Shown: one piece after another, positions 25,701-34,838 of the stretch
How positions within the stretch are numbered: the stretch's first letter is position 1
Layout of the letters: every line of letters begins with the position of its first letter
Source of the DNA: Planococcus halocryophilus
GTDB lineage: Bacteria > Bacillota > Bacilli > Bacillales_A > Planococcaceae
Direction: 5' to 3'
DNA length: 64,000 bases
NCBI RefSeq assembly: GCF_022489025.1
Contig: NZ_JAKVTG010000005.1
Coordinates: forward strand, 175,527-239,526
Notes under the pieces: model-generated
Told to the model about the DNA's origin: nothing
Databases searched by the model: none
What the model saw: the letters and a program-made list of their open reading frames with translations, nothing else
Position numbers and translations under genes: made by a program

Positions 25701-27215
25701 TTACATCCGCAAGCTAATACCAGGTCCGATTGGAAGCCCCGTCAATGCGAAGATGATCATCATGATAACCCACACGCCGAAGAAAATCAGGCTGTATGGC
25801 AACATCAACGAAATCAATGTACCAAGTCCTGCTTTTTTATCGTATTCGCGCATAAAGGCGAGAACAATCAAAATATACGGATTTAGTGGTGTGATAATAT
25901 TCGTTGAAGAATCCGCAATACGGAACGCCAATTGAACAAATGCTGGATGATAATCGAGCAGCATGAACATCGGGATAAAGATCGGCGCCATCAACGCCCA
26001 TTGCGCAGAACCACTAAAAATCAGGAGATTCAATACTGCAGCAAGAATACTGAAAGCGACCATGACCGGCAAGCCTGTCATATTAATACTTGTCAGGAAT
26101 TCTGCACTGTTAACAGCCAACCAAATGCCTAAATTACTCCAATTGAAGTAACTAATAAACTGGGCTGCCGCAAAAATAAGTACGATATAGCCTGACATGT
26201 CTTTGATGGCATCCCCCATATAAGCAGGAACATCTTTAGATTCCGTAATTTTCTTCACTGTGACGCCGTAAGCGACAGCAACCGTGATAAAGAAGAAAAG
26301 AATAATCGGCACAATGCCGGATAAGAACGGTGAAGGAATGATGCCGCCTTCTTCATTTCGAACAGGAGAACCTGGGAAAAACACTAATAATGCGATCAAA
26401 CCAATATAGATAGCTGCCGCGATTAAGGCATTTAACAACCCTTTGTTTTCTTGCTTTGTCACGGGTTCGAACGATTTATCCATTCTACCTGTATACTGGC
26501 CGAGGCGCGGTTCGATCAATCTCTCTGTGATGATTGCCCCAACAATTGCCATGATAATAACGGAAGCGCTCATAAAATACCAGTTATCAACTGGCGTTAC
26601 AACAAACGTCTCATCAATCGTTCGTGCAGCTTCCGTCGAAATCCCGGATAGCAATGCATCTGTTCCCGTGATCAACATGTTCGCTGTAAATCCAGCGCCT
26701 GTTCCAGCAAATCCAGCTGCAAGACCTGCAAGCGGATGTCTGCCTACCGAGACAAAGACCATCGCAGCAAGCGGGGGAACTAAGATAAATGCGGCATCCG
26801 ATGCCAAGTTACCCATAATCCCTGTAAAGATCACCGCGTATGTAATCAATGATTTTGGTGCATTCAAGATGGATTTCTTAATAGCTGTTTCCATTAATCC
26901 AACACGTTCAGCCAAACCAATACCGAGCATCATGACAAGCACAAGACCAAGTGGTGCAAAGCCAGTAAAGTTATTGATGGTTTCTGCCAGAATATAGCGA
27001 ATTCCTTCTCCTGAGACGATGCTTCGTATCGCCATTTCTTCACCGGTTCCTGGGTGGATGACGGTCGTACCAAGCGAACTAACTAACCATGAGAGTAAAA
27101 CAACAAACACTGCTAAGTATACAAAGATAAAGAATGGATCGGGTAAGCGGTTACCCCACTTTTCAATAAAGTTCAAAAACCCTTTTTTGCCTTGTTCTTC
27201 TATCGGTGATGTCAT
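25701..27215 (-). CDS. AbgT-family transporter
   Basis: 504-aa membrane transporter with about 11-13 helices; ISLRM end. AbgT proteins import p-aminobenzoyl-glutamate or, in other members, export sulfonamides. Recognisable stretches are IEKWGNRLPDPFFIFVYLA near the N-terminus, ASDAAFILVPPLAAMVF, GAGFTANMLITGTDALL and SSTNIITPLNPYI. GAGGAGG selects the ATG at 27215 rather than starts at 27221 or 27248. Last gene of an operon with three M20 peptidases, so import of an acylated or aminobenzoylated amino acid is the likely role here. Confidence 0.93.
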   Translation of the reverse strand: MTSPIEEQGKKGFLNFIEKWGNRLPDPFFIFVYLAVFVVLLSWLVSSLGTTVIHPGTGEEMAIRSIVSGEGIRYILAETINNFTGFAPLGLVLVMMLGIGLAERVGLMETAIKKSILNAPKSLITYAVIFTGIMGNLASDAAFILVPPLAAMVFVSVGRHPLAGLAAGFAGTGAGFTANMLITGTDALLSGISTEAARTIDETFVVTPVDNWYFMSASVIIMAIVGAIITERLIEPRLGQYTGRMDKSFEPVTKQENKGLLNALIAAAIYIGLIALLVFFPGSPVRNEEGGIIPSPFLSGIVPIILFFFITVAVAYGVTVKKITESKDVPAYMGDAIKDMSGYIVLIFAAAQFISYFNWSNLGIWLAVNSAEFLTSINMTGLPVMVAFSILAAVLNLLIFSGSAQWALMAPIFIPMFMLLDYHPAFVQLAFRIADSSTNIITPLNPYILIVLAFMREYDKKAGLGTLISLMLPYSLIFFGVWVIMMIIFALTGLPIGPGISLRM

Positions 27216-27231
27216 TCCCATTCCTCCTCTT

Positions 27232-28551
27232 TTAGTTCTCTGAGCCAAACAGTAAGCGGTATAATTTCCGCGGACGCCCTCTTCGGCCAGATTCTTCTCC
27301 CGAAACTTCTGCTACGCCAACACTTTCAAGTTCTGTCAAAATTCTGCGCGCATTGCGTTCGGTGCTGTTCATCCATTGCGATAATTCCAGTGCCGTGATT
27401 TCTTCTTTTGCATAATGGTGAGACAGCGATTCGATACGTGCGACCACGGTTTGGCTAATCGCTGCGTCTTTTAGCGCTTCCTGCCATTTTGCTTCACTGC
27501 TGCGACGGCTATAGTGAAGCTCATTTCCTAGTGAATTGATCTCTGTCACTTTTCCACCTTCGTCAATATTGATGACAACACCGTTCTCTTTTTCTCGGGT
27601 ATAGTCTAATGCCAACCTGACGTTTTGTTCGGAGTCTGTGACTGTTCTGCCGTATCCCACACCAATGCGGACGTGCATATTGCTGTTGGCAAAGATTTCT
27701 TCTTGTAACTCTTTCAAGTGGTGGAACTTGCCATATAGCTCTAATTCACCTCGCGTGGTATAGATGAAATAAATCCCATTCCCCATACTCACTTTTGAGC
27801 CTTTTACTTCTTCGGCAAAATCGATGAGCACGCGATTGGTTGCGAGTTCCTGCCGTTCAATTTTGAAAGGTGTCTTGCGTTGTTGAGCTTGGCTCGGGTA
27901 CATGATTTCGATGCCAATCATCGCCAATTGCTTCATCCGGTAAAGATCCGACAAGCTCCTTTCTTTAATAACTGAAATTGCTCGATGCGCTGCCAGTTCC
28001 GATACGCTGATCCGATAAACCGGCACGCCTCTTTTCTTTAAGTCATTATAAGTGGCATTAAGACAAGTTAGAGCTGCCTGTATTTCACCTGAACGATAAA
28101 GTGCCTCGTGATAATCGACCAACTCTTCTGCTGGAATATAGCCAAGTTCCGGAGCGGTATGAATTTTCATTTTTTCCAAATCGAAGTCTTTCAGCATTTT
28201 TAATACTTCTCTGCGTGGAACCGAATCGACGCTAATGCTGGACAATACCACGCCTTCTTGCATAATCGCGTCTAGCATTGTCCCAAGTAGACTCGACCCG
28301 TGCAGCAAAATATAATCCGCGTGGTCGGCATCGATCAACTGTTCTTTTAATGCGAAATGATAAGGCGCAGGACCTGAAAAAAGCCAATGCCCAATACGTG
28401 CTGAATTTTCATTAATAATCTCTTTTGTTTCTTCGGTCTGCTCGTAAATGAACGGAATCAGTTCGATGCCGTCTAAACTGCCGGCCGCTTTCATCGTTTC
28501 ATTGACCGAGTCTTTTGGCCCGATTAACCCAACTTTAACGATTTCTGTCAT
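27232..28551 (-). CDS. Putative transcriptional regulator with C-terminal winged helix
   Basis: 439-aa cytoplasmic protein. The N-terminal part (MTEIVKVGLIGPKDSVNETM) looks like a ligand-binding alpha/beta fold; the middle (about 245-350, MGNGIYFIYTTRGELELYGK..RIGVGYGRTVTDSEQNVRLAL) resembles a GGDEF/cyclase-like fold without the GGDEF residues; the end (about 370-439) looks like a winged helix with a basic SGRRGRPRKLYRLL wing. The start overlaps the upstream hydrolase gene by 4 bases, and AbgT follows after 16. Probably senses the substrate and controls this operon. The family name was not recognised with certainty. Confidence 0.7.
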   Translation of the reverse strand: MTEIVKVGLIGPKDSVNETMKAAGSLDGIELIPFIYEQTEETKEIINENSARIGHWLFSGPAPYHFALKEQLIDADHADYILLHGSSLLGTMLDAIMQEGVVLSSISVDSVPRREVLKMLKDFDLEKMKIHTAPELGYIPAEELVDYHEALYRSGEIQAALTCLNATYNDLKKRGVPVYRISVSELAAHRAISVIKERSLSDLYRMKQLAMIGIEIMYPSQAQQRKTPFKIERQELATNRVLIDFAEEVKGSKVSMGNGIYFIYTTRGELELYGKFHHLKELQEEIFANSNMHVRIGVGYGRTVTDSEQNVRLALDYTREKENGVVINIDEGGKVTEINSLGNELHYSRRSSEAKWQEALKDAAISQTVVARIESLSHHYAKEEITALELSQWMNSTERNARRILTELESVGVAEVSGEESGRRGRPRKLYRLLFGSEN

Positions 28552-29786
28552 ATCGTCGTTGCCTCCATCATATACCGGGCTAAAAGCTCCGAGCCCATCT
28601 TCAAATCTTCAGCTGTTGCATATTCATCTGGATGATGACTCAAGCCGTCTTTGCAAGGGATAAACAGCAATCCGCTTGGCCATACTTGCGCCATGTTCAT
28701 CACGTCATGTCCTGCACCGCTATCCATATGGTGTGACAAATAAGCTTCTTGGTTACCCGCATCAACTAACTGCCGGGCTACCTTTTCATCAAGCAAAACA
28801 GATGGATTATCGACTAATACTTCAATAGAGATAGCTACGCCCGTCGCTTGTTCAATACGGTTTGCTTCACTTCGAATCGCGTCTGCCATTTTCTTTTTCA
28901 AAAGATCATCGACGCTGCGGATATCCACTCCGGCAATAACGGTTTGCGGAATCACATTCATCGAGTTTGGAGAAGACGTCAATGTACTGACTGTCGCCAC
29001 TAGCGGTTTCTCGTACACATCATTGAGTTGAAGTGCAGTATCTTGAACAAATGAAATAAAAGGAGCGGCTGCCGCTAAAGCGTCTTGTCTTCGGTCCATC
29101 GGCGTCGTACCCGTATGTCCTGCTTTGCCATTAAACGTAACGGCTAAGCGAATCGGACAAGCCACACCTTTAACGATTCCATAATTTTTTTCATGCTCGT
29201 TTATATGCATGCCTTGTTCGATATGCAGTTCGACAAAGCTTTTTAGTTCCTCTTTTGAACGTTTTGCTTTAGCCAACTCTTCCCAGTCAAAGCCTTGACT
29301 TTTAACAGCTTCCGCAAGTGTCGTGCCGTGTTGATCGACAAGTGTTCCAATAGAAAGATCCAACAATCCGCTCATCGCTTTACTGCCAATTGTCGATACG
29401 CCGAATCGCGAAGATTCCTCCGAACGGAAACAAATCACTTCGATCGGCCGCTTTGGTTTATAATCGGCTTCTTTCAGCAATTTAACTGCACCGAGGCCAC
29501 ATACAACGCCCGCTCCTCCGTCAAATGCACCACCGTTTGGCACCGTATCCAGATGAGACCCGGTCGCTACAGCCGCACTTTCGCCGCCTGGAACTTCCCA
29601 CCGCGCGATGATATTTCCTGCCGCGTCTATTTTTACAGCCAAGCCTAGCTCTTTCGCGATGTCTTTAAAAACTTCCATGGCGCTTGTTTCTTCCGATGTA
29701 TAGCCTTCTCGCGTAAATCCTTCTGATCTAACCAATGCATTAGTCATATTCATCCGCTGTAAATGTTCAATTAGCCAGCTAAGCAC
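28548..29786 (-). CDS. M20-family amidohydrolase (allantoate/N-carbamoylase type)
   Basis: 412-aa zinc or manganese hydrolase of the AllC/HyuC branch, which cleaves N-carbamoyl or ureido groups from amino acids. Signatures: GSHLDTVPNGGAFDGGAGV (metal-binding His and Asp), CFRSEESSRFG, ELHIEQGMHIN, and DSGAGHDVMNMAQ with GLSHHPDEYA at the end. Complete length. It overlaps the preceding gene by 8 bases and the next by 4, so the operon is tightly coupled. Substrate may be an ureido derivative of the imported conjugate (inference). Confidence 0.92.
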   Translation of the reverse strand: MLSWLIEHLQRMNMTNALVRSEGFTREGYTSEETSAMEVFKDIAKELGLAVKIDAAGNIIARWEVPGGESAAVATGSHLDTVPNGGAFDGGAGVVCGLGAVKLLKEADYKPKRPIEVICFRSEESSRFGVSTIGSKAMSGLLDLSIGTLVDQHGTTLAEAVKSQGFDWEELAKAKRSKEELKSFVELHIEQGMHINEHEKNYGIVKGVACPIRLAVTFNGKAGHTGTTPMDRRQDALAAAAPFISFVQDTALQLNDVYEKPLVATVSTLTSSPNSMNVIPQTVIAGVDIRSVDDLLKKKMADAIRSEANRIEQATGVAISIEVLVDNPSVLLDEKVARQLVDAGNQEAYLSHHMDSGAGHDVMNMAQVWPSGLLFIPCKDGLSHHPDEYATAEDLKMGSELLARYMMEATTI

Positions 29787-31095
29787 GTAACCCGTCCTCC
29801 TTTAGCAAATAATCCGTTGTACGTATTATCGTTTCCAATCCAGCCAGCAACGCCTGTTCCTCATAATCGAAACAAGGATGATGATGACCGGCAGGTAACG
29901 GACTTGCAAAAATCATAAATGTCGCTTTCCCACCTTGTTCGCGGACGCGCTCGATCATATACGTAACATCTTCTGAAGCTCCTACTTCCAGATGCGGAAC
30001 AATCTTCAAGCTTGTTGACGATGCACATGCTCGTTCTACGACTTTCGCGAAATCATGATCCGCAGCTGTCGAAACCGATCTTCCCATGTGTTCAAGTTCT
30101 AGCTCGACATCATATAATGCAGCACTTGCCTGTAAAATACGCGTTGCATTTTCTTGCATGTAAGCATCCAAATTATTGGTCTCACCGCGCGTCTCGATTT
30201 CCATCAACGCTTTGTCTGCGATAACATTGCGTCCGGCTCCTGCGTGCAACGTGCCAACATTGATACGTGTGATTCCGTCTTTATGGTTTGCAATGCTATG
30301 TAGATGCAATGCAGCAGATGCGGCAGCGAGCAAGGCGTTGCGACCTTCATTGGGCTCTAATCCGGAATGCGCCGACTTGCCGATGAATTTTGCATTGATT
30401 TTGGAACTGGCCAAAAATTTTGACGTGGTCGCAGCGACTGTTCCCGACGGTAAATTATGAATACCGACATGACCGCTCATAAAATAATCAATGTGATCAA
30501 GCCACCCTTTATCAACAATCGCTTTTGCACCGCGGCCACCTTCTTCTGCAGGTTGGAACAAAATTGTGTACTTGCCGCTTAAGCTGTCTTTTTTCTTCGA
30601 CAAATAATTCGCGAGTCCAAGTCCAATTGCCGCGTGACCATCGTGACCGCAAGCATGCATCATTCCCGCAATTTGAGAACGAAACTCTTGTTGTGCTGGC
30701 ACATGGTCAACACAACCTGCTTCTTCTATTGGCAATGCGTCTATATCAAAACGATAAGCAAAGTTCGGTCCCGGTCGTCCTGTATCGAGTACAGCTGCAA
30801 ATCCAGTATGTCCGCCTTTCATCTTTTCAAGAAACTCAGCTGGCACGCCTTTTTGGAGCGCTCGCTGTTCATTTTCTGCGAGCATTGGATCACACGGTAC
30901 ACCCATGCGTTCTTCGCTCGTTAAAAAGTCCGTTCCATAAAAAAGGGAAAATCCTTTTCCTGCTAATTGTTCGCTCAACTCATAAGTGGTTACATATTCC
31001 GCAAAGCCGATTTCAGGATACTGATGTCGCTTGCGTCGTTGTTCAATCACGTACGGCTCAATCTCTTCCATGAATTGTTCAATGGAATTTGCCAT
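29779..31095 (-). CDS. M20D amidohydrolase, AbgA-like
   Basis: 438-aa metallo-amidohydrolase resembling the AbgA subunit of p-aminobenzoyl-glutamate hydrolase. Signatures: RRKRHQYPEIGFAEYVTTYEL, FAYRFDIDALPIEEA, GMMHACGHDGHAAIGLG, LFQPAEEGGRGAKAI and metal-ligand region PLPAGHHHPCFDYEE. Cytoplasmic. Eleven bases separate it from the upstream M20 gene. In E. coli AbgA works with AbgB and the transporter AbgT; here a second M20D gene and an AbgT gene complete a similar set. Confidence 0.9.
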   Translation of the reverse strand: MANSIEQFMEEIEPYVIEQRRKRHQYPEIGFAEYVTTYELSEQLAGKGFSLFYGTDFLTSEERMGVPCDPMLAENEQRALQKGVPAEFLEKMKGGHTGFAAVLDTGRPGPNFAYRFDIDALPIEEAGCVDHVPAQQEFRSQIAGMMHACGHDGHAAIGLGLANYLSKKKDSLSGKYTILFQPAEEGGRGAKAIVDKGWLDHIDYFMSGHVGIHNLPSGTVAATTSKFLASSKINAKFIGKSAHSGLEPNEGRNALLAAASAALHLHSIANHKDGITRINVGTLHAGAGRNVIADKALMEIETRGETNNLDAYMQENATRILQASAALYDVELELEHMGRSVSTAADHDFAKVVERACASSTSLKIVPHLEVGASEDVTYMIERVREQGGKATFMIFASPLPAGHHHPCFDYEEQALLAGLETIIRTTDYLLKEDGLRA

Positions 31096-31106
31096 TTCTG
31101 TTCCTC

Positions 31107-32291
31107 CTATTTGTTCAATTCGGCTAGCACATCAAGCGCTGCTTGGGCCATCAACTCTGTCCCAATCGACAAAGCTTGTTCATCGATCATAAAGCCAGGG
31201 TCGTGGAGCGGTTTTTGATGTTCTCCGACCGAAGTGCCTAACCAGTAATAAACCCCTTCATACTTTTTCAAGAAACGGCCAAAATCTTCTCCAGCCATAC
31301 TGCCGATCACTTCTGGTGTACCGACATCACCTAATTGATGTTTTGCCGATTTCCGAACTACTTCAGCCCAACGTTTTGTATTAATCGTTGCTGGGTAACC
31401 ATCCGAATAGTCGATTTCACACGAACCGCCCATCATTTCCGCAGCTCCTTGAACCACTTCATGGAAACGTTTTTTCAAAAGTTTCTTGGTGTCGTCTGAA
31501 AGAGAGCGAATCGTTCCTTCGAGCACTACCGTGTCCGCTACCACATTGTAACGATAGCCTCCTGTGATTTTTCCAATCGTGATCACGCCTGAATCCATCG
31601 GGTTCGCGTTCCGGCTAACAATCGTTTGGATGGCAGACATGACTTGGTTGGCGATAATAATCGCATCGACGGTTTGATGAGGCATCGATGCGTGTCCCCC
31701 TGCTCCATAGATTGTCACTTGGAAACGGTCAGAGTTGCCCATGATGGCTCCGTCTATAACACCAACTTGCCCAGCCGGTAGACCTGGCCAAACATGTTGC
31801 GCGATTAAAACATCCGGTTGATACGTATCAAAAACACCATCTGCCATCATTTGCTCCGAACCACCTGTTGGTGCATTTTCTTCAGCCGGCTGAAAAATTA
31901 ATAACACAGTTCCAGCAATATCGGCTTTCTGGTCTTGCAGTAATTTGCCGACTCCGAGCAACATGGCCGTATGCGCATCATGCCCACATGCATGCATTTT
32001 GCCATCGACTTTAGACTTGAACGGCACATCTGCTTTTTCTAAAATCGGTAAGGCATCGATATCGGCACGCAATCCAACCGTTTTTCCTGGCTTGCCGCCT
32101 TGGATCACACCGAGGACACCTGTTTTTGCATATCCAGTGGAATATGAGATGCCGTATTCATCAAGTTTCGCTTGTATTTTTCGAGAAGTTTCTGTTTCTT
32201 CGCCACTCAATTCAGGGTTCTCATGAAGATCCCGTCTAAATGCGCGAATCTCTTCGAACAACTCTTGTGTTTGCTTTTTCAACACTGTCAC
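31107..32291 (-). CDS. M20D amidohydrolase (hippurate/N-acyl amino acid type)
   Basis: 394-aa peptidase of the M20D branch that removes acyl groups from N-acyl amino acids. Signatures: FRRDLHENPELSGEE, GLRADIDALPI, MHACGHDAHTAMLLG, IFQPAEENAPTGG and MAGEDFGRFL. First gene of the five-gene operon. No ATG lies at the start: GTG at 32291, GTG at 32285 or TTG at 32282 are possible, and the TTG is best spaced from AGGTGA. It could be the AbgB-like partner of the next gene. Confidence 0.92.
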   Translation of the reverse strand: MTVLKKQTQELFEEIRAFRRDLHENPELSGEETETSRKIQAKLDEYGISYSTGYAKTGVLGVIQGGKPGKTVGLRADIDALPILEKADVPFKSKVDGKMHACGHDAHTAMLLGVGKLLQDQKADIAGTVLLIFQPAEENAPTGGSEQMMADGVFDTYQPDVLIAQHVWPGLPAGQVGVIDGAIMGNSDRFQVTIYGAGGHASMPHQTVDAIIIANQVMSAIQTIVSRNANPMDSGVITIGKITGGYRYNVVADTVVLEGTIRSLSDDTKKLLKKRFHEVVQGAAEMMGGSCEIDYSDGYPATINTKRWAEVVRKSAKHQLGDVGTPEVIGSMAGEDFGRFLKKYEGVYYWLGTSVGEHQKPLHDPGFMIDEQALSIGTELMAQAALDVLAELNK

Positions 32292-32330
32292 CTGCTTTTC
32301 TATTTAAGGAAATAGACCTTAATCATTCCG

Positions 32331-32359
32331 TTAATAAAGAGTGTACACTATTTCACCAA
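32331..32359 (-). promoter_or_regulatory. Promoter of M20/AbgT operon with palindrome in spacer
   Basis: On the minus strand TTGGTG (plus 32354-32359), 17-bp spacer, TATTAA (plus 32331-32336). The spacer contains the perfect decamer palindrome AGTGTACACT (32340-32349), positioned so that a bound protein would block RNA polymerase. Confidence 0.6.
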
Positions 32360-32403
32360 TAAAGCGCTACTTTAATTTTGATTGTTCTGAATATAAATTC
32401 AAT

Positions 32404-32438
32404 AAAAAAGCAGCTCCGCTGTTACGCGGAGCTACTTT
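32404..32438 (-). terminator. Terminator of NmrA-like reductase gene
   Basis: AGCTCCGC/GCGGAGCT stem with flanking A6 and T tracts, downstream of the minus-strand gene ending at 32527. Confidence 0.85.
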
Positions 32439-32526
32439 TGGTGGTGTGAAAAATTTTTTTGGGTATTGAGTTTTAAGATTATGCTAATTTCGCATATGCA
32501 CTATGAAACCAATTTACTTCACGTTA

Positions 32527-33381
32527 TCAGTTGCTCTTTGAACTAACACTTTCGAAATAATCTTCCCAAGATTGATGGGCTCTCCCTGTAGCATCAGCGT
32601 AATGGCTTGGGTTATTCGACTTGCCGTCTTTAATGCCTTGATAGATTCCGGTTACGACTGTGCCGATAAATTCACCCAACTCAGCGATTCGTTCTTCTTT
32701 AAATTTCTCTACACTGATGGCTGTATAAGTTAAATGTGTATCGAACGCATTGCCCAAGTAGTCCGCTAACTCGTACTGCGTAATGGCTTCACCGTGAAGG
32801 TTGTATATTTTCGAATTATGCTGATCTTCTACCAGCATTTTTGCGTAAGCATAAGCCAGTTCCGTTCTTGTCGTGTAGCCACATTTGCTATCGCCTGCGC
32901 AATTTCGAATGCCGCCTTCTTGGATATAAGAGTCAATGTATTCTACATCGGGCTCGATATAAATTCCATTACGTCCAATCACCCAGTCTAGTCCGCTATC
33001 GATTACATCTTGTTCAGTTTGTCGATTACTTTGAACAATCGGCGAAAAGGCTGTCCCTTCTTCTGCTCCTTGTATGCTGGTGTAGACAATTTTCTTTACT
33101 CCGCTGTTTTTAGCCGCTTTAATAACATTGCGATGTTGGGGTATACGTTTGTCAGGTGCATCCATACCGGAAACGAGTAACAATACATCTATTCCTTCAA
33201 GTGATTTCTCTAATGCTTGTTGATCCTCGTAATCGCCTGGTCGCACTTCAATACCTAAATGTGCTGCTTTTTCAGGTGTTCTCGCTAGTCCAATCACTTC
33301 ATCTTTTGACAGCAAAGATACAGTTGCTTCTACTATTGCTTCACCCAATTTACCATTTGCGGCCGTTACTGCTATTTTCAT
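32527..33381 (-). CDS. NAD(P)-binding NmrA/QorB-like oxidoreductase
   Basis: 284-aa atypical short-chain dehydrogenase. Rossmann start MKIAVTAANGKLGEAIVEA, then LLLVSGMDA, KKIVYTSIQGA and SGLDWVIGRNGIY, as in quinone oxidoreductase QorB/YtfG and NmrA-like sensors. The usual catalytic Tyr-x-x-x-Lys of classical SDRs is not evident. GAGGAGG selects the ATG at 33381 over the upstream start at 33411. Monocistronic; may reduce quinones or sense redox state. Confidence 0.87.
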   Translation of the reverse strand: MKIAVTAANGKLGEAIVEATVSLLSKDEVIGLARTPEKAAHLGIEVRPGDYEDQQALEKSLEGIDVLLLVSGMDAPDKRIPQHRNVIKAAKNSGVKKIVYTSIQGAEEGTAFSPIVQSNRQTEQDVIDSGLDWVIGRNGIYIEPDVEYIDSYIQEGGIRNCAGDSKCGYTTRTELAYAYAKMLVEDQHNSKIYNLHGEAITQYELADYLGNAFDTHLTYTAISVEKFKEERIAELGEFIGTVVTGIYQGIKDGKSNNPSHYADATGRAHQSWEDYFESVSSKSN

Positions 33382-33635
33382 CCACTCGTCCTCCTCTATA
33401 TCTCTTCTCACTTATACTTCTTCGCTCATTAGTTTCATCCCAAGTATAAACTATTTTGAATGGATGTTTTATCAGAGGCTCTTTTCACTTTTTCAAGCGA
33501 TAAAGAGAAAATTGATTGCTAGTTAAGTGAACAAGATACGCATAGCAAGTATAAAATGTGTTGCTGTACATAAGAAATTGGATGATATACTGGACCATAG
33601 GAGAAAAATTACAGAAAGGAGCTGATGGATAAAAA

Positions 33636-34682
33636 ATGCGTTCTTTTCACTTTAATGGCAGCCGAATTTTCAAAACCGGGATCGCCATCTTTTTAACAGC
33701 CATTATTTGTGAATGGTTTGGTTGGCCACCTGTTTTTGCGGTAATCACCGCAATTGTAACGATTGAACCCACAGTTAGCGACTCGATTAAAAAGGGACTC
33801 GTTCGGTTCCCAGCATCCGCGATTGGCTCTGCATTCGCTGTCCTCTTTATTACATTCTTTGGGAATTCCCCGATTACCTATACTCTCGCTGCAGTTGCAA
33901 CGATTTTAGCTTGTTATAAACTTAATCTGCATGCTGGTTTACTCGTTGCCACATTAACATCTGTCGCGATGGTCGAAGTAATCCATGAACATATTTTGGT
34001 CTCATTCTTTATTCGTTTAGGGACAACTACCATTGGATTGCTAGTGTCCACCGCTGTAAATATGCTGGTATTCCCGCCTAACTACCGGAAAGATATTTTG
34101 AGAAGTATTCAAAGCATTGGGGAACGAGCCGGTAATATGTTGGAACAGACATTTCAGACCATCCTTTTTGACAGTGACGCGAACCGTCAAAAAGAGCAGT
34201 TGATTGTAAAAGAACTTGTTACGGAAATTAGAAAGACCGAGAAACTAATCCATTTCCAGCGTGACGAATCCAGTTTGTATCCGTGGGTTCGCGAGCGAGA
34301 AGCCGAACTTCAAATGGCGGAAAAGCAATTGCTCTTCTTACATAACTTAGAATTTCATTTAGATACTTTACTTTATATCCCGCTGCATAAGCTGATGTGG
34401 ACAACCGCTGAGCGAGAAGTTATTATGCATGCCGTAACTGAACTGGCGAACGACTTGAAACACTCAATCGACTACGATCACGAAAAGCATCAATGCCAAT
34501 TAAAAAATATTACTGATCTGTTTTGGGACAACAGCAAAGGCATCACAGCAAGCGACGCCATGCGCCCTACTGAATTCCCACCCGAATTCACCATTCTTTA
34601 TGAGCTGATCACGATTTATGATTTAGTAGATAAGTTTTTTGATCCGGGGAGTGTGAAAGTCGCGCAGGAGGCGAAGAAATAA
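33636..34682 (+). CDS. Aromatic acid exporter family (ArAE/DUF939) membrane protein
   Basis: 348-aa protein with an N-terminal membrane half (about 10-145, four or more helices, EWFGWPPVFAVITAIVTIEPTVSDSIKKG..) and a cytoplasmic helical half. This matches the YqjA/YgaE-type Firmicute proteins annotated as aromatic acid exporters. AAAGGAG (33615-33621) is 14 bases from this ATG but 3 from another ATG at 33625 that opens a 23-codon out-of-frame reading frame ending at 33696, so initiation may be coupled to that leader. Confidence 0.85.
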   Translation: MRSFHFNGSRIFKTGIAIFLTAIICEWFGWPPVFAVITAIVTIEPTVSDSIKKGLVRFPASAIGSAFAVLFITFFGNSPITYTLAAVATILACYKLNLHAGLLVATLTSVAMVEVIHEHILVSFFIRLGTTTIGLLVSTAVNMLVFPPNYRKDILRSIQSIGERAGNMLEQTFQTILFDSDANRQKEQLIVKELVTEIRKTEKLIHFQRDESSLYPWVREREAELQMAEKQLLFLHNLEFHLDTLLYIPLHKLMWTTAEREVIMHAVTELANDLKHSIDYDHEKHQCQLKNITDLFWDNSKGITASDAMRPTEFPPEFTILYELITIYDLVDKFFDPGSVKVAQEAKK

Positions 34683-34770
34683 TTGCAAGATTGCCCTCTA
34701 TGTCGCAAACACTTATAACTTTTTATTTTACAGATAAACAGGTTAAAGCCATCTTATTAAGCGAAATAAA

Positions 34771-34808
34771 TAGGAGCAGCGCCAGGGAATAACTGGCACT
34801 GCTCCTTT
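34771..34808. terminator. Terminator between convergent genes
   Basis: GGAGCAGCGCCAG/CTGGCACTGCTCC stem with one mismatch pair and a T-rich flank. Confidence 0.8.
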
Positions 34809-34838
34809 CTAGTTTATCTTTTCCGCTCTATCCACCAT

